Source of the DNA: a virus
Direction: 5' to 3' (one strand)
DNA: 23,653 bases
Virus record (IMG/VR): IMGVR_UViG_3300021961_000639
Span: 1 to 23,653 of that record
The translations under genes and the position numbers were made by a program. A model generated the notes under the pieces. It made no database searches and had not been told where the DNA came from. It saw nothing but the letters and a program-made list of their open reading frames with translations. Shown here in pieces: positions 7,603 to 13,208 of the stretch; position 1 is the first letter of the stretch, and the number at the start of each line of letters is the position of its first letter.

Positions 7603-8115
7603 TCAATCCTCGACCACAACGCCATCCCAGATGAGCGTGATTGTTGCCACGCTTCGCAGTACAAGGGAAATGTCTGCGGCTATCCCAGTGTTTGCCCTGC
7701 TCTCGTTTCCAGTCTCTATTTCCTGAAAGTCGTCGTCAATGTGCCATTCTTCAAAGCCATCGTTGAAGAGAGCGCGCCTGTCTGTCTTGACTATGCGGCG
7801 AATCTCTTGCTCCATTGCAAATTTTCTGTCAAAGATGTCCTGCAGTACAGGACCCTTTGCCAAGACGTGCACCTTGTACCTTGCAGTAAAACGATAGCGG
7901 CTAGAACCCAGTACTGCTGGAGGCGATGTAGTGATAAGATGCTTGACAAATATGCCATAGTCCTTGCTCAGGTCTGCAAAGCGTCTTGCAAAGGTAATCG
8001 CGCTAGCTGCTGGGCTATTTTCCCTCCAGTCGGTTGAGAGCTTGTCTAGAATTGTGGTAATGGGATTGGTAGAAAGCGGTGCGCTGCCTGCAGCAGTGGC
8101 GATGACAAGAACCAT
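7603..8115 (-). CDS. putative tail terminator / neck protein
   Basis: A 170-residue protein, ATG at 8115. The pattern is alpha/beta: an N-terminal helix after TNPITTILDKLSTDW, a segment IFVKHLITTSPPAVLGSSRY, beta strand YRFTARYKVHVLA, helix VLQDIFDRKFAMEQEIRRIV, and a C-terminal strand VLRSVATITLIWDGVVVED. Tail terminators (lambda gpU, HK97 gp10-adjacent proteins) are alpha/beta proteins of similar size encoded directly before the tail tube gene. Position and secondary structure support the call; no diagnostic motif was seen, and another neck role is possible. Confidence 0.5.
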   Translation of the reverse strand: MVLVIATAAGSAPLSTNPITTILDKLSTDWRENSPAASAITFARRFADLSKDYGIFVKHLITTSPPAVLGSSRYRFTARYKVHVLAKGPVLQDIFDRKFAMEQEIRRIVKTDRRALFNDGFEEWHIDDDFQEIETGNESRANTGIAADISLVLRSVATITLIWDGVVVED

Positions 8116-8129
8116 GAATGAAAAACTCT

Positions 8130-8142
8130 GAAAAAAAGAAAG
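8130..8142 (-). terminator. pyrimidine-rich tract between membrane protein and tail terminator genes
   Basis: Minus-strand CTTTCTTTTTTTC in the 36-nt gap between 8152 and 8115. This gap lacks the octamer motif, so if the tract stops transcription it would act as an attenuator inside unit F rather than between units. Confidence 0.25.
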
Positions 8143-8151
8143 TTAAGGGAA

Positions 8152-8490
8152 TTAAGGCGTGGTTTTTGTGCTTCCTTCCGATGCTGCCGTTGCCGTTGCT
8201 GCTGCGCCTGCAGACTTGCGTGCCATGCTTCCAAATCCTGCCGCCGCACCAAAAATCGTGGCGTACGCAATCAGCAGCTGCCAGTCAGGCGTGCTAGGGT
8301 TTGTAAATATGTCCGTCTGCACGAGTCCAACGGTCGTAAGGAAGCCTGTGAGGGTCGCTGTCAGGATGCTTGCTACATGCTTGCGCACGTCAAAGGGTTC
8401 TCCGCTTTGCAGCCAGCCAAGGGCAGACAACGTGAGCCCGCCAAGGCCGCCTGCAACTAGGCCGCCAAGCACTGCCAGAAAGGTTTCCAT
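8152..8490 (-). CDS. small membrane protein with two to three membrane segments (holin-like?)
   Basis: A 112-residue protein, ATG at 8490. Residues 4-26 (Gly/Leu-rich) are hydrophobic, residues 41-58 (ASILTATLTGFLTTVGLV) form a second segment and residues 71-88 (LLIAYATIFGAAAGFGSM) a third, followed by an Ala/Thr/Lys tail. Length, segment number and polar tail resemble class I holins, and the N-terminus has small-residue packing. However, it sits between connector and tail genes rather than beside a lysis enzyme, and no endolysin is in the window. It could instead be a virion or host-membrane-interacting protein. It opens unit F behind octamer motif 8519-8526. Confidence 0.6.
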   Translation of the reverse strand: METFLAVLGGLVAGGLGGLTLSALGWLQSGEPFDVRKHVASILTATLTGFLTTVGLVQTDIFTNPSTPDWQLLIAYATIFGAAAGFGSMARKSAGAAATATAASEGSTKTTP

Positions 8491-8518
8491 TTGAGCTGGC
8501 TCGCATTTTCGACGATAA

Positions 8519-8526
8519 CAGAACTA
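8519..8526 (-). promoter_or_regulatory. octamer motif TAGTTCTG (unit F)
   Basis: One mismatch to TAGTTCTC at the last base. It lies three bases after the TGA of the 70-residue membrane protein and 28 nt before the ATG at 8490. Probable promoter of the tail unit running to the tape measure gene. Confidence 0.55.
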
Positions 8527-8529
8527 CCA

Positions 8530-8742
8530 TCATTGGCTCAAGATTCCGATGATTATTGCGGCTATGAGGATGAATATCAAGATGGCAAGCATGGTGTTTA
8601 TGGCGTCTAAGAGCCCAGCAAGGGCCATCCCTGCCCTGCGCTTTCTTTTGTCCCTCCAGTCAGCGCCGTAGGGGTGCTCTGGGTATCGCTTGTCCTCGTT
8701 CTCTTCGTCGTCAGGATACTTTTTCTTGTTATTATCGGCCAA
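8530..8742 (-). CDS. single-pass membrane protein
   Basis: A 70-residue protein starting with TTG at 8742, five bases after the preceding stop (no ATG before residue 39). Residues 1-37 are highly charged (MADNNKKKYPDDEENEDKRY, DWRDKRKRR), then residues 43-68 are strongly hydrophobic (AGLLDAINTMLAILIFILIA). A charged N-terminus with a C-terminal anchor suggests a tail-anchored protein with its N-terminus in the cytoplasm. It is the last gene of the connector unit and faces another membrane protein across the next motif. Function unknown; holin or antiholin is one option. Confidence 0.6.
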   Translation of the reverse strand: MADNNKKKYPDDEENEDKRYPEHPYGADWRDKRKRRAGMALAGLLDAINTMLAILIFILIAAIIIGILSQ

Positions 8743-8747
8743 TACCC

Positions 8748-9125
8748 TTATTCGTCTGAAAGCGGCGCAGACCGGTAATCGCTGGTAACCGAAACAGTCT
8801 TTGTGCGCGTGGTGGGAGTTGCCTTGAACCGTGCAACCATCCTGTTTATCACGTTTTGATACTCTTCGTCAAAGGCTTTTTTGAGCTCTATCTGCCGAGT
8901 TATCAGTGCCACGCGTGCTGCGGTTCTCCAGTCAGCAGCTGCATGAACATCTGTTGTAATGTCACCGCCTGAAAATGGTGGAGTTGCACCGGCATACGCG
9001 TACAAATCGTTTTCAACGTCGGTGTCCGCATATGGGCCTTCCTGCGCGATTAGCGCATCATAGCTTGTGTTTGAAGTGTCCCCCGTTAGAATCCCTTCCA
9101 CCTTTGAGCTGGTGTAGTACGTCAA
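8748..9125 (-). CDS. head-tail connector (gp6/gp15-like adaptor)
   Basis: A 125-residue, mostly helical protein with the typical adaptor opening: SSKVEGILTG, then SYDALIAQEGPYADTDVEND and later DITTDVHAAADWRTAARVAL followed by a long helix to residue 104. HK97 gp6 and SPP1 gp15 relatives, which form the ring beneath the portal, have this pattern of short helices with a conserved hydrophobic strip. The only possible start is TTG at 9125, overlapping the preceding TGA as TTGA, with GAGGAG eleven bases upstream. It follows the capsid genes, the expected place for a neck protein. Confidence 0.65.
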   Translation of the reverse strand: MTYYTSSKVEGILTGDTSNTSYDALIAQEGPYADTDVENDLYAYAGATPPFSGGDITTDVHAAADWRTAARVALITRQIELKKAFDEEYQNVINRMVARFKATPTTRTKTVSVTSDYRSAPLSDE

Positions 9126-9244
9126 GAGTAAAGCAGCTCCTCTGAAACTAGAATCTTGGTCTCCACGGACTCTTCAAGGGCCTCGTAGAGTCCTTTTCTT
9201 GTCCTTGGTGCCTTTCTTGCGTTGAGCTCTTGATGCTGCGCCAT
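9122..9244 (-). CDS. 40-residue basic microprotein, unknown
   Basis: ATG at 9244, two bases after the stop of the gene before, and TGA overlapping the connector start. It encodes MAQHQELNARKAPRTRKGLY then an acidic helix (EALEESVETKILVSEELLYS). The basic front and acidic amphipathic back are like short linker or assembly peptides, but no family is recognised. Tight packing on both sides makes it likely to be translated. Confidence 0.55.
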   Translation of the reverse strand: MAQHQELNARKAPRTRKGLYEALEESVETKILVSEELLYS

Positions 9245-9246
9245 TT

Positions 9247-9408
9247 TCAAAAGTCGCTCGCAATGTCGAGGTCTATGCACTCAAAGTTGGTGGCAACGCC
9301 GCGCTCAAATTCGCAGTTTGGAGGATGCTTCATGTTATTGATAGCGTCGTTAATGGTCTCGCCTTCGTTTGTGCGCCTGCAAGAACTGCACTTTGCTCTA
9401 AATGGCAT
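9247..9408 (-). CDS. 53-residue Cys-rich protein, putative zinc-binding
   Basis: ATG at 9408 gives 53 residues. A longer frame to 9513 would overlap the major capsid gene by 64 nt and starts in capsid-coding sequence, so the inner ATG is chosen; it also lies 27 nt after octamer motif 9436-9443. The protein has C7-S-S-C10, C32 and C44 (MPFRAKCSSCRRTNEGE, HPPNCEFERG, NFECIDLDIA), consistent with a small zinc knuckle. It opens the connector unit. Function unknown. Confidence 0.6.
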   Translation of the reverse strand: MPFRAKCSSCRRTNEGETINDAINNMKHPPNCEFERGVATNFECIDLDIASDF

Positions 9409-9414
9409 AAATGC

Positions 9415-9437
9415 AGAGAAAAAGAAAGAAAAGAAAG
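9415..9437 (-). terminator. long pyrimidine tract downstream of the major capsid gene
   Basis: Minus-strand run of C/T only, about 23 nt, with several T blocks and no stem. It follows the capsid stop at 9450 by about a dozen bases and slightly overlaps motif 9436-9443. U-rich termination after the most highly expressed gene would be sensible in an archaeon. Confidence 0.4.
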
Positions 9438-9443
9438 GAACTA
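9436..9443 (-). promoter_or_regulatory. octamer motif TAGTTCCT (unit E)
   Basis: Core TAGTTC intact, last two bases differ from TAGTTCTC. Six bases after the capsid TAG stop and 27 nt before the ATG at 9408. Probable promoter of the connector unit. Confidence 0.5.
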
Positions 9444-9449
9444 AGCGCT

Positions 9450-10475
9450 CTATGCAGAGACGCCAGTCATCTTTCTTGAGCCGTCTGCCGTTACCTTCTT
9501 GGGCTGCAGCCACTGTCTGATGACGTAGCCGTCAGCCCCCCTGTGCGGGTCTCTGTACTGCTCTGCCACCGTTGGGCCCTCGCCAAGCAGGAAGGTTGCT
9601 GGGTCAAGCATCGTCGCAACAGTGTTTGTGAATCCACTGTCCACGATTACGGTTATGCCGGGAAAGCCAGGCAGCGGGAATGTCCCAAACGTGTACCTGT
9701 CAACTGCCCTTACCGCGCTACCGTTGACCCATGTGTTGCTGATGTAGTCGGCCCATACGCGCGTGTTCATGGTTATGATGGTCGGCCTGTAGTGCAGGTC
9801 GTTTATCGTTGCCACCACGTCCATTATGTCAGGCATCGGGTTTCTGTCGCTGATGCCAGACGTTGCTGCGCCCCAGTCTCCCTTAGCGACCGTGGTTGCG
9901 GTCTCGATTTCAGTGATTATCTGCGTGTTTGCCGCGCTTCCAAGTGCGCCAGCTGCCTGTGCGATGTCGTAGGCAAGTGGCTCTATCGTGCCCCTTATCC
10001 TTGCCTCGTCAGATGCATACACATCTACGACGTTCTTCCAGAGGCCAAAGGTCACCTTGCTAAATTCAGTGTTGGTTTCGTCTGGGACATTGAGCTCAGG
10101 GACCTTCTGGCGTGCCGCCATCTTGGCGTTTCTGTAGGGAACGTCAAGCTGGAGCTTTGGAACGGCTATCCTTGTCATTGCGTTTATGGCAAAGTAGTCG
10201 CGCCACTGAGTTCCTACGACCTCCTGCAGCATGTCGGTTGCCGTGATGTTTGAGATTTCGTTGCTGTCGATTACTGCGTCGCGCTGGTGTCTTTCTGCCG
10301 CACGCACCATCTCATGAGCGATAAACTCGATTCTGCCATCGCCCAGCTTGCGCTCTGGGTTGAGTTTGGCTATCGGCTCATATGTGGAGTCGTTGGCAAA
10401 GTCCACTGTTGGTATCGATCCAACATAGAACTTTTTCGTGTACGGAGAGTATGTTACGCCCCTAACTGTAGACAT
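9450..10475 (-). CDS. major capsid protein, HK97 fold
   Basis: A 341-residue protein, ATG at 10475, one base after the cement protein stop. Residues 42-90 hold a helical N-arm with R/E pairs; residues 120-160 (VPELNVPDETNTEFSKVTFG) read as the E-loop and returning strand; residues 164-192 (LAYDIAQAAGALGSAANTQI) form the long P-domain spine helix; PTIITMNTRVWADYI (231-245) matches the A-domain helix found in many HK97-type capsids; DGYVIRQWLQPKKV (315-328) the closing strands. Preceded by protease-scaffold and cement genes, as in the standard capsid cassette. No obvious cleavage site could be fixed, though residues 1-40 may be removed on maturation. Confidence 0.87.
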   Translation of the reverse strand: MSTVRGVTYSPYTKKFYVGSIPTVDFANDSTYEPIAKLNPERKLGDGRIEFIAHEMVRAAERHQRDAVIDSNEISNITATDMLQEVVGTQWRDYFAINAMTRIAVPKLQLDVPYRNAKMAARQKVPELNVPDETNTEFSKVTFGLWKNVVDVYASDEARIRGTIEPLAYDIAQAAGALGSAANTQIITEIETATTVAKGDWGAATSGISDRNPMPDIMDVVATINDLHYRPTIITMNTRVWADYISNTWVNGSAVRAVDRYTFGTFPLPGFPGITVIVDSGFTNTVATMLDPATFLLGEGPTVAEQYRDPHRGADGYVIRQWLQPKKVTADGSRKMTGVSA

Positions 10476-10476
10476 T

Positions 10477-10962
10477 TTAGAGCCCCAACCTCACGATAAT
10501 GGTGTCCGTGTTCGCCGCGTCGCTGATCACGGTCGTGTCGCCTTCCTTGCCGACGTAGCGGCCAACTGTGAATCCGTAGCCCTTGTTTACAGCGTCAAGT
10601 TCCGCCGTTGTGGGTGTCGAGCCTGCAGCATATGCTGGCTGAGTGTGCGCTACAACTGTGGTTTGCGAGCCAATTTTGACAAGATTGTAGGCCTTGATGT
10701 TGCCGCCCGCTTTGACGTAGACGTAGGTGTTGCCAACTGCGACATTGACCGATTCGTCGCCGTCGTTTGAGCCACCAGTCTTTGTTTCGAGCGCGACGCC
10801 AAAGCCCGTGTATATCGTGGAAGAAGTTGTGCCTGCTATGACATCGCCGTTTGAATCGAAGCTTACTAGGTCGCCCTTTGTGATTGCCTCAGAAGCGTTG
10901 AGACCGCACTTTTGGACCTCGATGTTTATGGTCTTGGCAATTTCGCCCGGAGACTTTGCCAT
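10477..10962 (-). CDS. capsid cement / head decoration protein (DUF2190-like)
   Basis: A 161-residue beta-rich protein, ATG at 10962, two bases after the protease stop. The stretch ITKGDLVSFDSNGDVIAGTT, YTGFGVALETKTGG, VNVAVGNTYVYVKAGGNIKA is close in pattern to capsid cement proteins of the DUF2190 type (itkGdlV, GvA, v.v..G.v.v), which sit between HK97-type capsomers and stiffen the shell. The position between prohead protease and major capsid gene is the usual one for decoration proteins. The acidic low-complexity middle (GGSNDGDES) may be a surface loop. Confidence 0.75.
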   Translation of the reverse strand: MAKSPGEIAKTINIEVQKCGLNASEAITKGDLVSFDSNGDVIAGTTSSTIYTGFGVALETKTGGSNDGDESVNVAVGNTYVYVKAGGNIKAYNLVKIGSQTTVVAHTQPAYAAGSTPTTAELDAVNKGYGFTVGRYVGKEGDTTVISDAANTDTIIVRLGL

Positions 10963-10964
10963 GT

Positions 10965-12188
10965 CTAGGCGAGACCTCCCCTAATTGCCAGGAGCCTCTC
11001 GTCGTCGTTGCGATACTGCCTTTCTGCTGAGGCGTTAACCTGAATCTTGAATGGCTTCTTTGCTGCATTAGCTGCGGCGTCTTTCTTTGCGCTGGCAGCC
11101 GCTGCATACTCGGATGCAAGGCTTTCAAGCGCCTCTGCGTCAAGTTTGTAAAGTTTGCCGGCCTCTGTCTCTTTTTCGTCGGCCTTTATCTTGCCCAGCT
11201 CAACTTTGGCTGAAAGAATGCGCTCGATATGTGGCCGTTTGATTGCCGCCTCATACTGCGACCTGAGCGCGTTATTCTCTTCCTTTAGAGCCTGAAGAGA
11301 TGCGTTCAAAGCCTCAATCTGGGCGGAATAATCAACGACTGTAGTCGCCTGCTGCTGCGAGTGAACAGCGTCGTTACCCATTTGGGTGCTGTCAGCTTTT
11401 TCTCGGTCTAGAGAAGTACCGCGAGTGATGATGCTGCCGTACTTGGCCTTGATGCTTCCGCAGATTTTGTGAGCCGCTTCATCGTCGTATCCTTCGTCTG
11501 CCATCTTTTGCAGGCATTCATCAAAGGGAAAGTCGCCGGCGTCTTTCTGCTGCTCTGCCGCGTACTGTGGAAGAACCCATGTGCCGGTGCCGCTTGTGGT
11601 GCCTGTTGTGTAAGTAGGAATTGTGAAATAGTTGGTTGCATTAGTGCTGGCCTGCACCTGCCGCAGCTGGTTCATGCATACGCCGTGGGAGCCAGAACAC
11701 TGGCCTTTTATCAGAGCCTTGTACTCGCCAAATGCTGGGCGCTTGACTCCCGCTAGATGGTACGCGACGTAGCGCTTGATTGTCTCTCTCTTGCGCCCGT
11801 CGCTTGTCGCTGTTCTCTGAACGTCTTCGTCGTCTGCTCCGATGGAGGGAGAAACAAAGCCAATCTCGCCGCGCTTTATCTGCTCCCTTGTTTCTGGGTC
11901 TGTGATTTCAGCAACGGCAAAAGCCTTGCCGCTCTGCTCGTCAATCCCAACGTCGATGATTGTGCCTTTTCTGTACTGCTCTTGGATCTCGTACTTTGGA
12001 TGCCCAAAGTCGGGGGTTACAACAAAGGGCTTGCCGAGAAATGTCTTTAGGTCGCGTTCAAGTGCTTCTCTGGTTACGCCCCACTGGTTGACGTTGTGAG
12101 TGTCATCCAGCAGAAACGATTTGATGAAAAACTTGTCGCCGCGCTCAAAGCTGTTAATGGTTGAAGCATAGCGCGTAGCATCTGCCAT
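10965..12188 (-). CDS. prohead protease fused to scaffold
   Basis: A 407-residue protein, ATG at 12188. Residues 18-160 resemble the herpesvirus-type serine protease of tailed phages (DUF2213-like): IKSFLLDDTHNVNQWGVT, GTIIDVGIDEQSGKAFAV, GEIGFVSPSIGAD (108-120) with candidate nucleophile Ser113 or Ser115, and YVAYHLAGVKRPAFG (140-154) with His144 as the likely catalytic His. Residues 219-251 (PFDECLQKMADEG, AAHKICGSIKAKYG) are a Cys-paired helical insert seen in several prohead proteases. Residues 285-400 are coiled-coil and Ala/Lys-rich (IEALNASLQALKEENNALRS), typical of the scaffold part. A protease-scaffold fusion cleaves itself out of the procapsid. It leads the capsid unit behind motif 12220-12227. 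Confidence 0.82.
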   Translation of the reverse strand: MADATRYASTINSFERGDKFFIKSFLLDDTHNVNQWGVTREALERDLKTFLGKPFVVTPDFGHPKYEIQEQYRKGTIIDVGIDEQSGKAFAVAEITDPETREQIKRGEIGFVSPSIGADDEDVQRTATSDGRKRETIKRYVAYHLAGVKRPAFGEYKALIKGQCSGSHGVCMNQLRQVQASTNATNYFTIPTYTTGTTSGTGTWVLPQYAAEQQKDAGDFPFDECLQKMADEGYDDEAAHKICGSIKAKYGSIITRGTSLDREKADSTQMGNDAVHSQQQATTVVDYSAQIEALNASLQALKEENNALRSQYEAAIKRPHIERILSAKVELGKIKADEKETEAGKLYKLDAEALESLASEYAAAASAKKDAAANAAKKPFKIQVNASAERQYRNDDERLLAIRGGLA

Positions 12189-12219
12189 TACAGCCCCAAG
12201 GTGAGCGCTTTTCGCTAGT

Positions 12220-12227
12220 GAGAACTA
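12220..12227 (-). promoter_or_regulatory. octamer motif TAGTTCTC (unit D)
   Basis: Exact TAGTTCTC, 31 nt before the protease ATG. No minus-strand gene ends here (the nearest upstream minus-strand stop is at 12468), so this copy separates the motif from stop codons but keeps its distance to a start codon, favouring a promoter over a terminator. It overlaps the TATA-like box of the plus-strand gene. Confidence 0.62.
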
Positions 12228-12234
12228 ATAAAAG
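12226..12234 (+). promoter_or_regulatory. TATA-like box for the plus-strand gene
   Basis: TAATAAAAG starts 36 nt before the ATG at 12262. An archaeal TATA box lies about 26 nt before the transcription start, which would leave a leader of only a few bases. It overlaps the minus-strand octamer at 12220-12227, making this a compact divergent control region. Confidence 0.4.
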
Positions 12235-12261
12235 GCACAAAATTGATTGTTATGTACTGGC

Positions 12262-12456
12262 ATGGCGGCAATGACATATTACATCAAACTGCATTGCGAC
12301 ATCAATAGCGTTTACAAGAAAATAAAAGGTAGGCGTTGCGCGCGCTGTAAAAGGACAATTAGCAGTCATCCTTTGTTCTACAATTATAAAGAAGGCATTC
12401 TTTGGGTGGCTTGTGACCCCGAAAAGAAAGTAAGCGAATTACTAGCCATGCCATGA
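12262..12456 (+). CDS. small zinc-ribbon-like protein, only plus-strand gene
   Basis: A 64-residue protein with ATG at 12262 (an inner ATG at 12271 is possible; the outer TTG at 12247 is less likely). Sequence order: MAAMTYYIKLHCDINSVYKK, then RRCARCKRTISSHPLFYNYK with a CxxC knuckle, and GILWVACDPEKKVSELL with a third Cys. Cys12, Cys30, Cys33 and Cys54 could bind zinc. It points opposite to all its neighbours and ends 11 bases before the convergent glycosyltransferase stop. Its base composition (AAA, AAT, ATA codons) looks more AT-rich than its neighbours, as in an acquired accessory gene. A regulatory or anti-host role is possible but not shown. Confidence 0.7.
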   Translation: MAAMTYYIKLHCDINSVYKKIKGRRCARCKRTISSHPLFYNYKEGILWVACDPEKKVSELLAMP

Positions 12457-12467
12457 CTAAAGTGTGA

Positions 12468-13169
12468 TTAAGTGCGCCCAAGCTCTCGTTTTACTTTCAA
12501 AATCGCCTCCCCCTCGGTCTCTAGCGTCTGCGGGATAATCTTGCTCTCAAAGGCTTTCAGCTCTTTTTGATACTGCTCGCGCTTTTGCAGATACTCTTTT
12601 TTTCTTAAAGTGTGGTCGTGCATTATCCTGATTCCGTACGCCCAGCCGGAGCGCTCGTGGTTTACGTATTTTCCAATTGCGTCGCTCTTTTTTGCAATCA
12701 AATAGTGTGCACGCCGATATTCCAGCTCTCTAGGATGCAGCGCCAGGCGTGGCATAAATCGAAACCAGTCTTTCTTTTCGTGGTCCGCAACAGGGACTCT
12801 GTAGAGCAGTTTGGTGGGAGTCGTCTTGTTGTTTAGCCACCAGAAAAAGGTCGTCAAGTCGCCTTCCAGCCATTCGTCGCTGTCTATTATCAGCAAATAG
12901 TCGCAGTCGCAGATGTTAAAGTAAATCTGGCGCTTTTGAAACTCTGGCAGGTCTGGCGCGTCTAGCAGAACGGTGTTTGAAAAAGACTGCACGAGCTCTC
13001 TGCTTCCGTCATTGGACAGCGCGGTTTCGCCATCAAAGCCTGCGTACCTGCCGTCAATGCAAAAGACCCTGTCAAACCTTGCAAGCGTGGGAAGACATCG
13101 CTTTAACTCCTCGTAAGCATTGTAAAACACAAGCCCCCCTGCTATCGTGCACGTGCGTGCGCCTATCAT
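12468..13169 (-). CDS. GT-A fold glycosyltransferase (family 2-like)
   Basis: A 233-residue protein. ATG at 13169 is chosen because it starts just before the first strand (TCTIAGGLVFYNAYEELKRC); a TTG at 13193 would add eight residues encoded by a hairpin. RVFCIDGRYAGFDG gives the second strand, FQKRQIYFNICDCDYLLIID the segment before the metal-binding D-S-D (Asp96, Asp98; LLIIDSDEWLEGD). HDHTLRKKEYLQKREQYQKE forms the C-terminal helix. GT-A enzymes move sugars from nucleotide donors to acceptors. It directly follows the fibre gene and has its own motif (13201-13208), so modification of the Ser/Thr-rich fibre or other virion proteins is a reasonable idea; DNA or host glycan substrates remain possible. 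Confidence 0.75.
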   Translation of the reverse strand: MIGARTCTIAGGLVFYNAYEELKRCLPTLARFDRVFCIDGRYAGFDGETALSNDGSRELVQSFSNTVLLDAPDLPEFQKRQIYFNICDCDYLLIIDSDEWLEGDLTTFFWWLNNKTTPTKLLYRVPVADHEKKDWFRFMPRLALHPRELEYRRAHYLIAKKSDAIGKYVNHERSGWAYGIRIMHDHTLRKKEYLQKREQYQKELKAFESKIIPQTLETEGEAILKVKRELGRT

Positions 13170-13171
13170 AA

Positions 13172-13194
13172 TTTGCCGAAAAAACTTCGGCAAA
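13172..13194 (-). promoter_or_regulatory. 9-bp perfect hairpin in the glycosyltransferase leader
   Basis: On the minus strand TTTGCCGAA, loop GTTTT, then TTCGGCAAA: a perfect 9-bp stem ending three bases before the ATG at 13169. It is not followed by a T-run in the minus direction, so an intrinsic terminator is unlikely. In the leader it could hide the start codon or protect the mRNA end. Confidence 0.5.
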
Positions 13195-13200
13195 ACTATT

Positions 13201-13208
13201 GGGAACTA
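13201..13208 (-). promoter_or_regulatory. octamer motif TAGTTCCC (unit C)
   Basis: Core TAGTTC intact, one mismatch to TAGTTCTC at the seventh base. Its first three bases are the TAG stop of the fibre gene (13208-13206). It lies 31 nt before the glycosyltransferase ATG at 13169. Confidence 0.55.

Noticed and set aside
7354-8037. 227-codon plus-strand ORF
   Set aside because: Lies opposite the coupled tail terminator and 55-residue genes; biased Cys/Leu composition and no domain pattern.
9543-10253. 236-codon plus-strand ORF opposite the capsid gene
   Set aside because: Cys- and Arg-rich composition typical of an antisense frame; the minus-strand capsid protein is clear.
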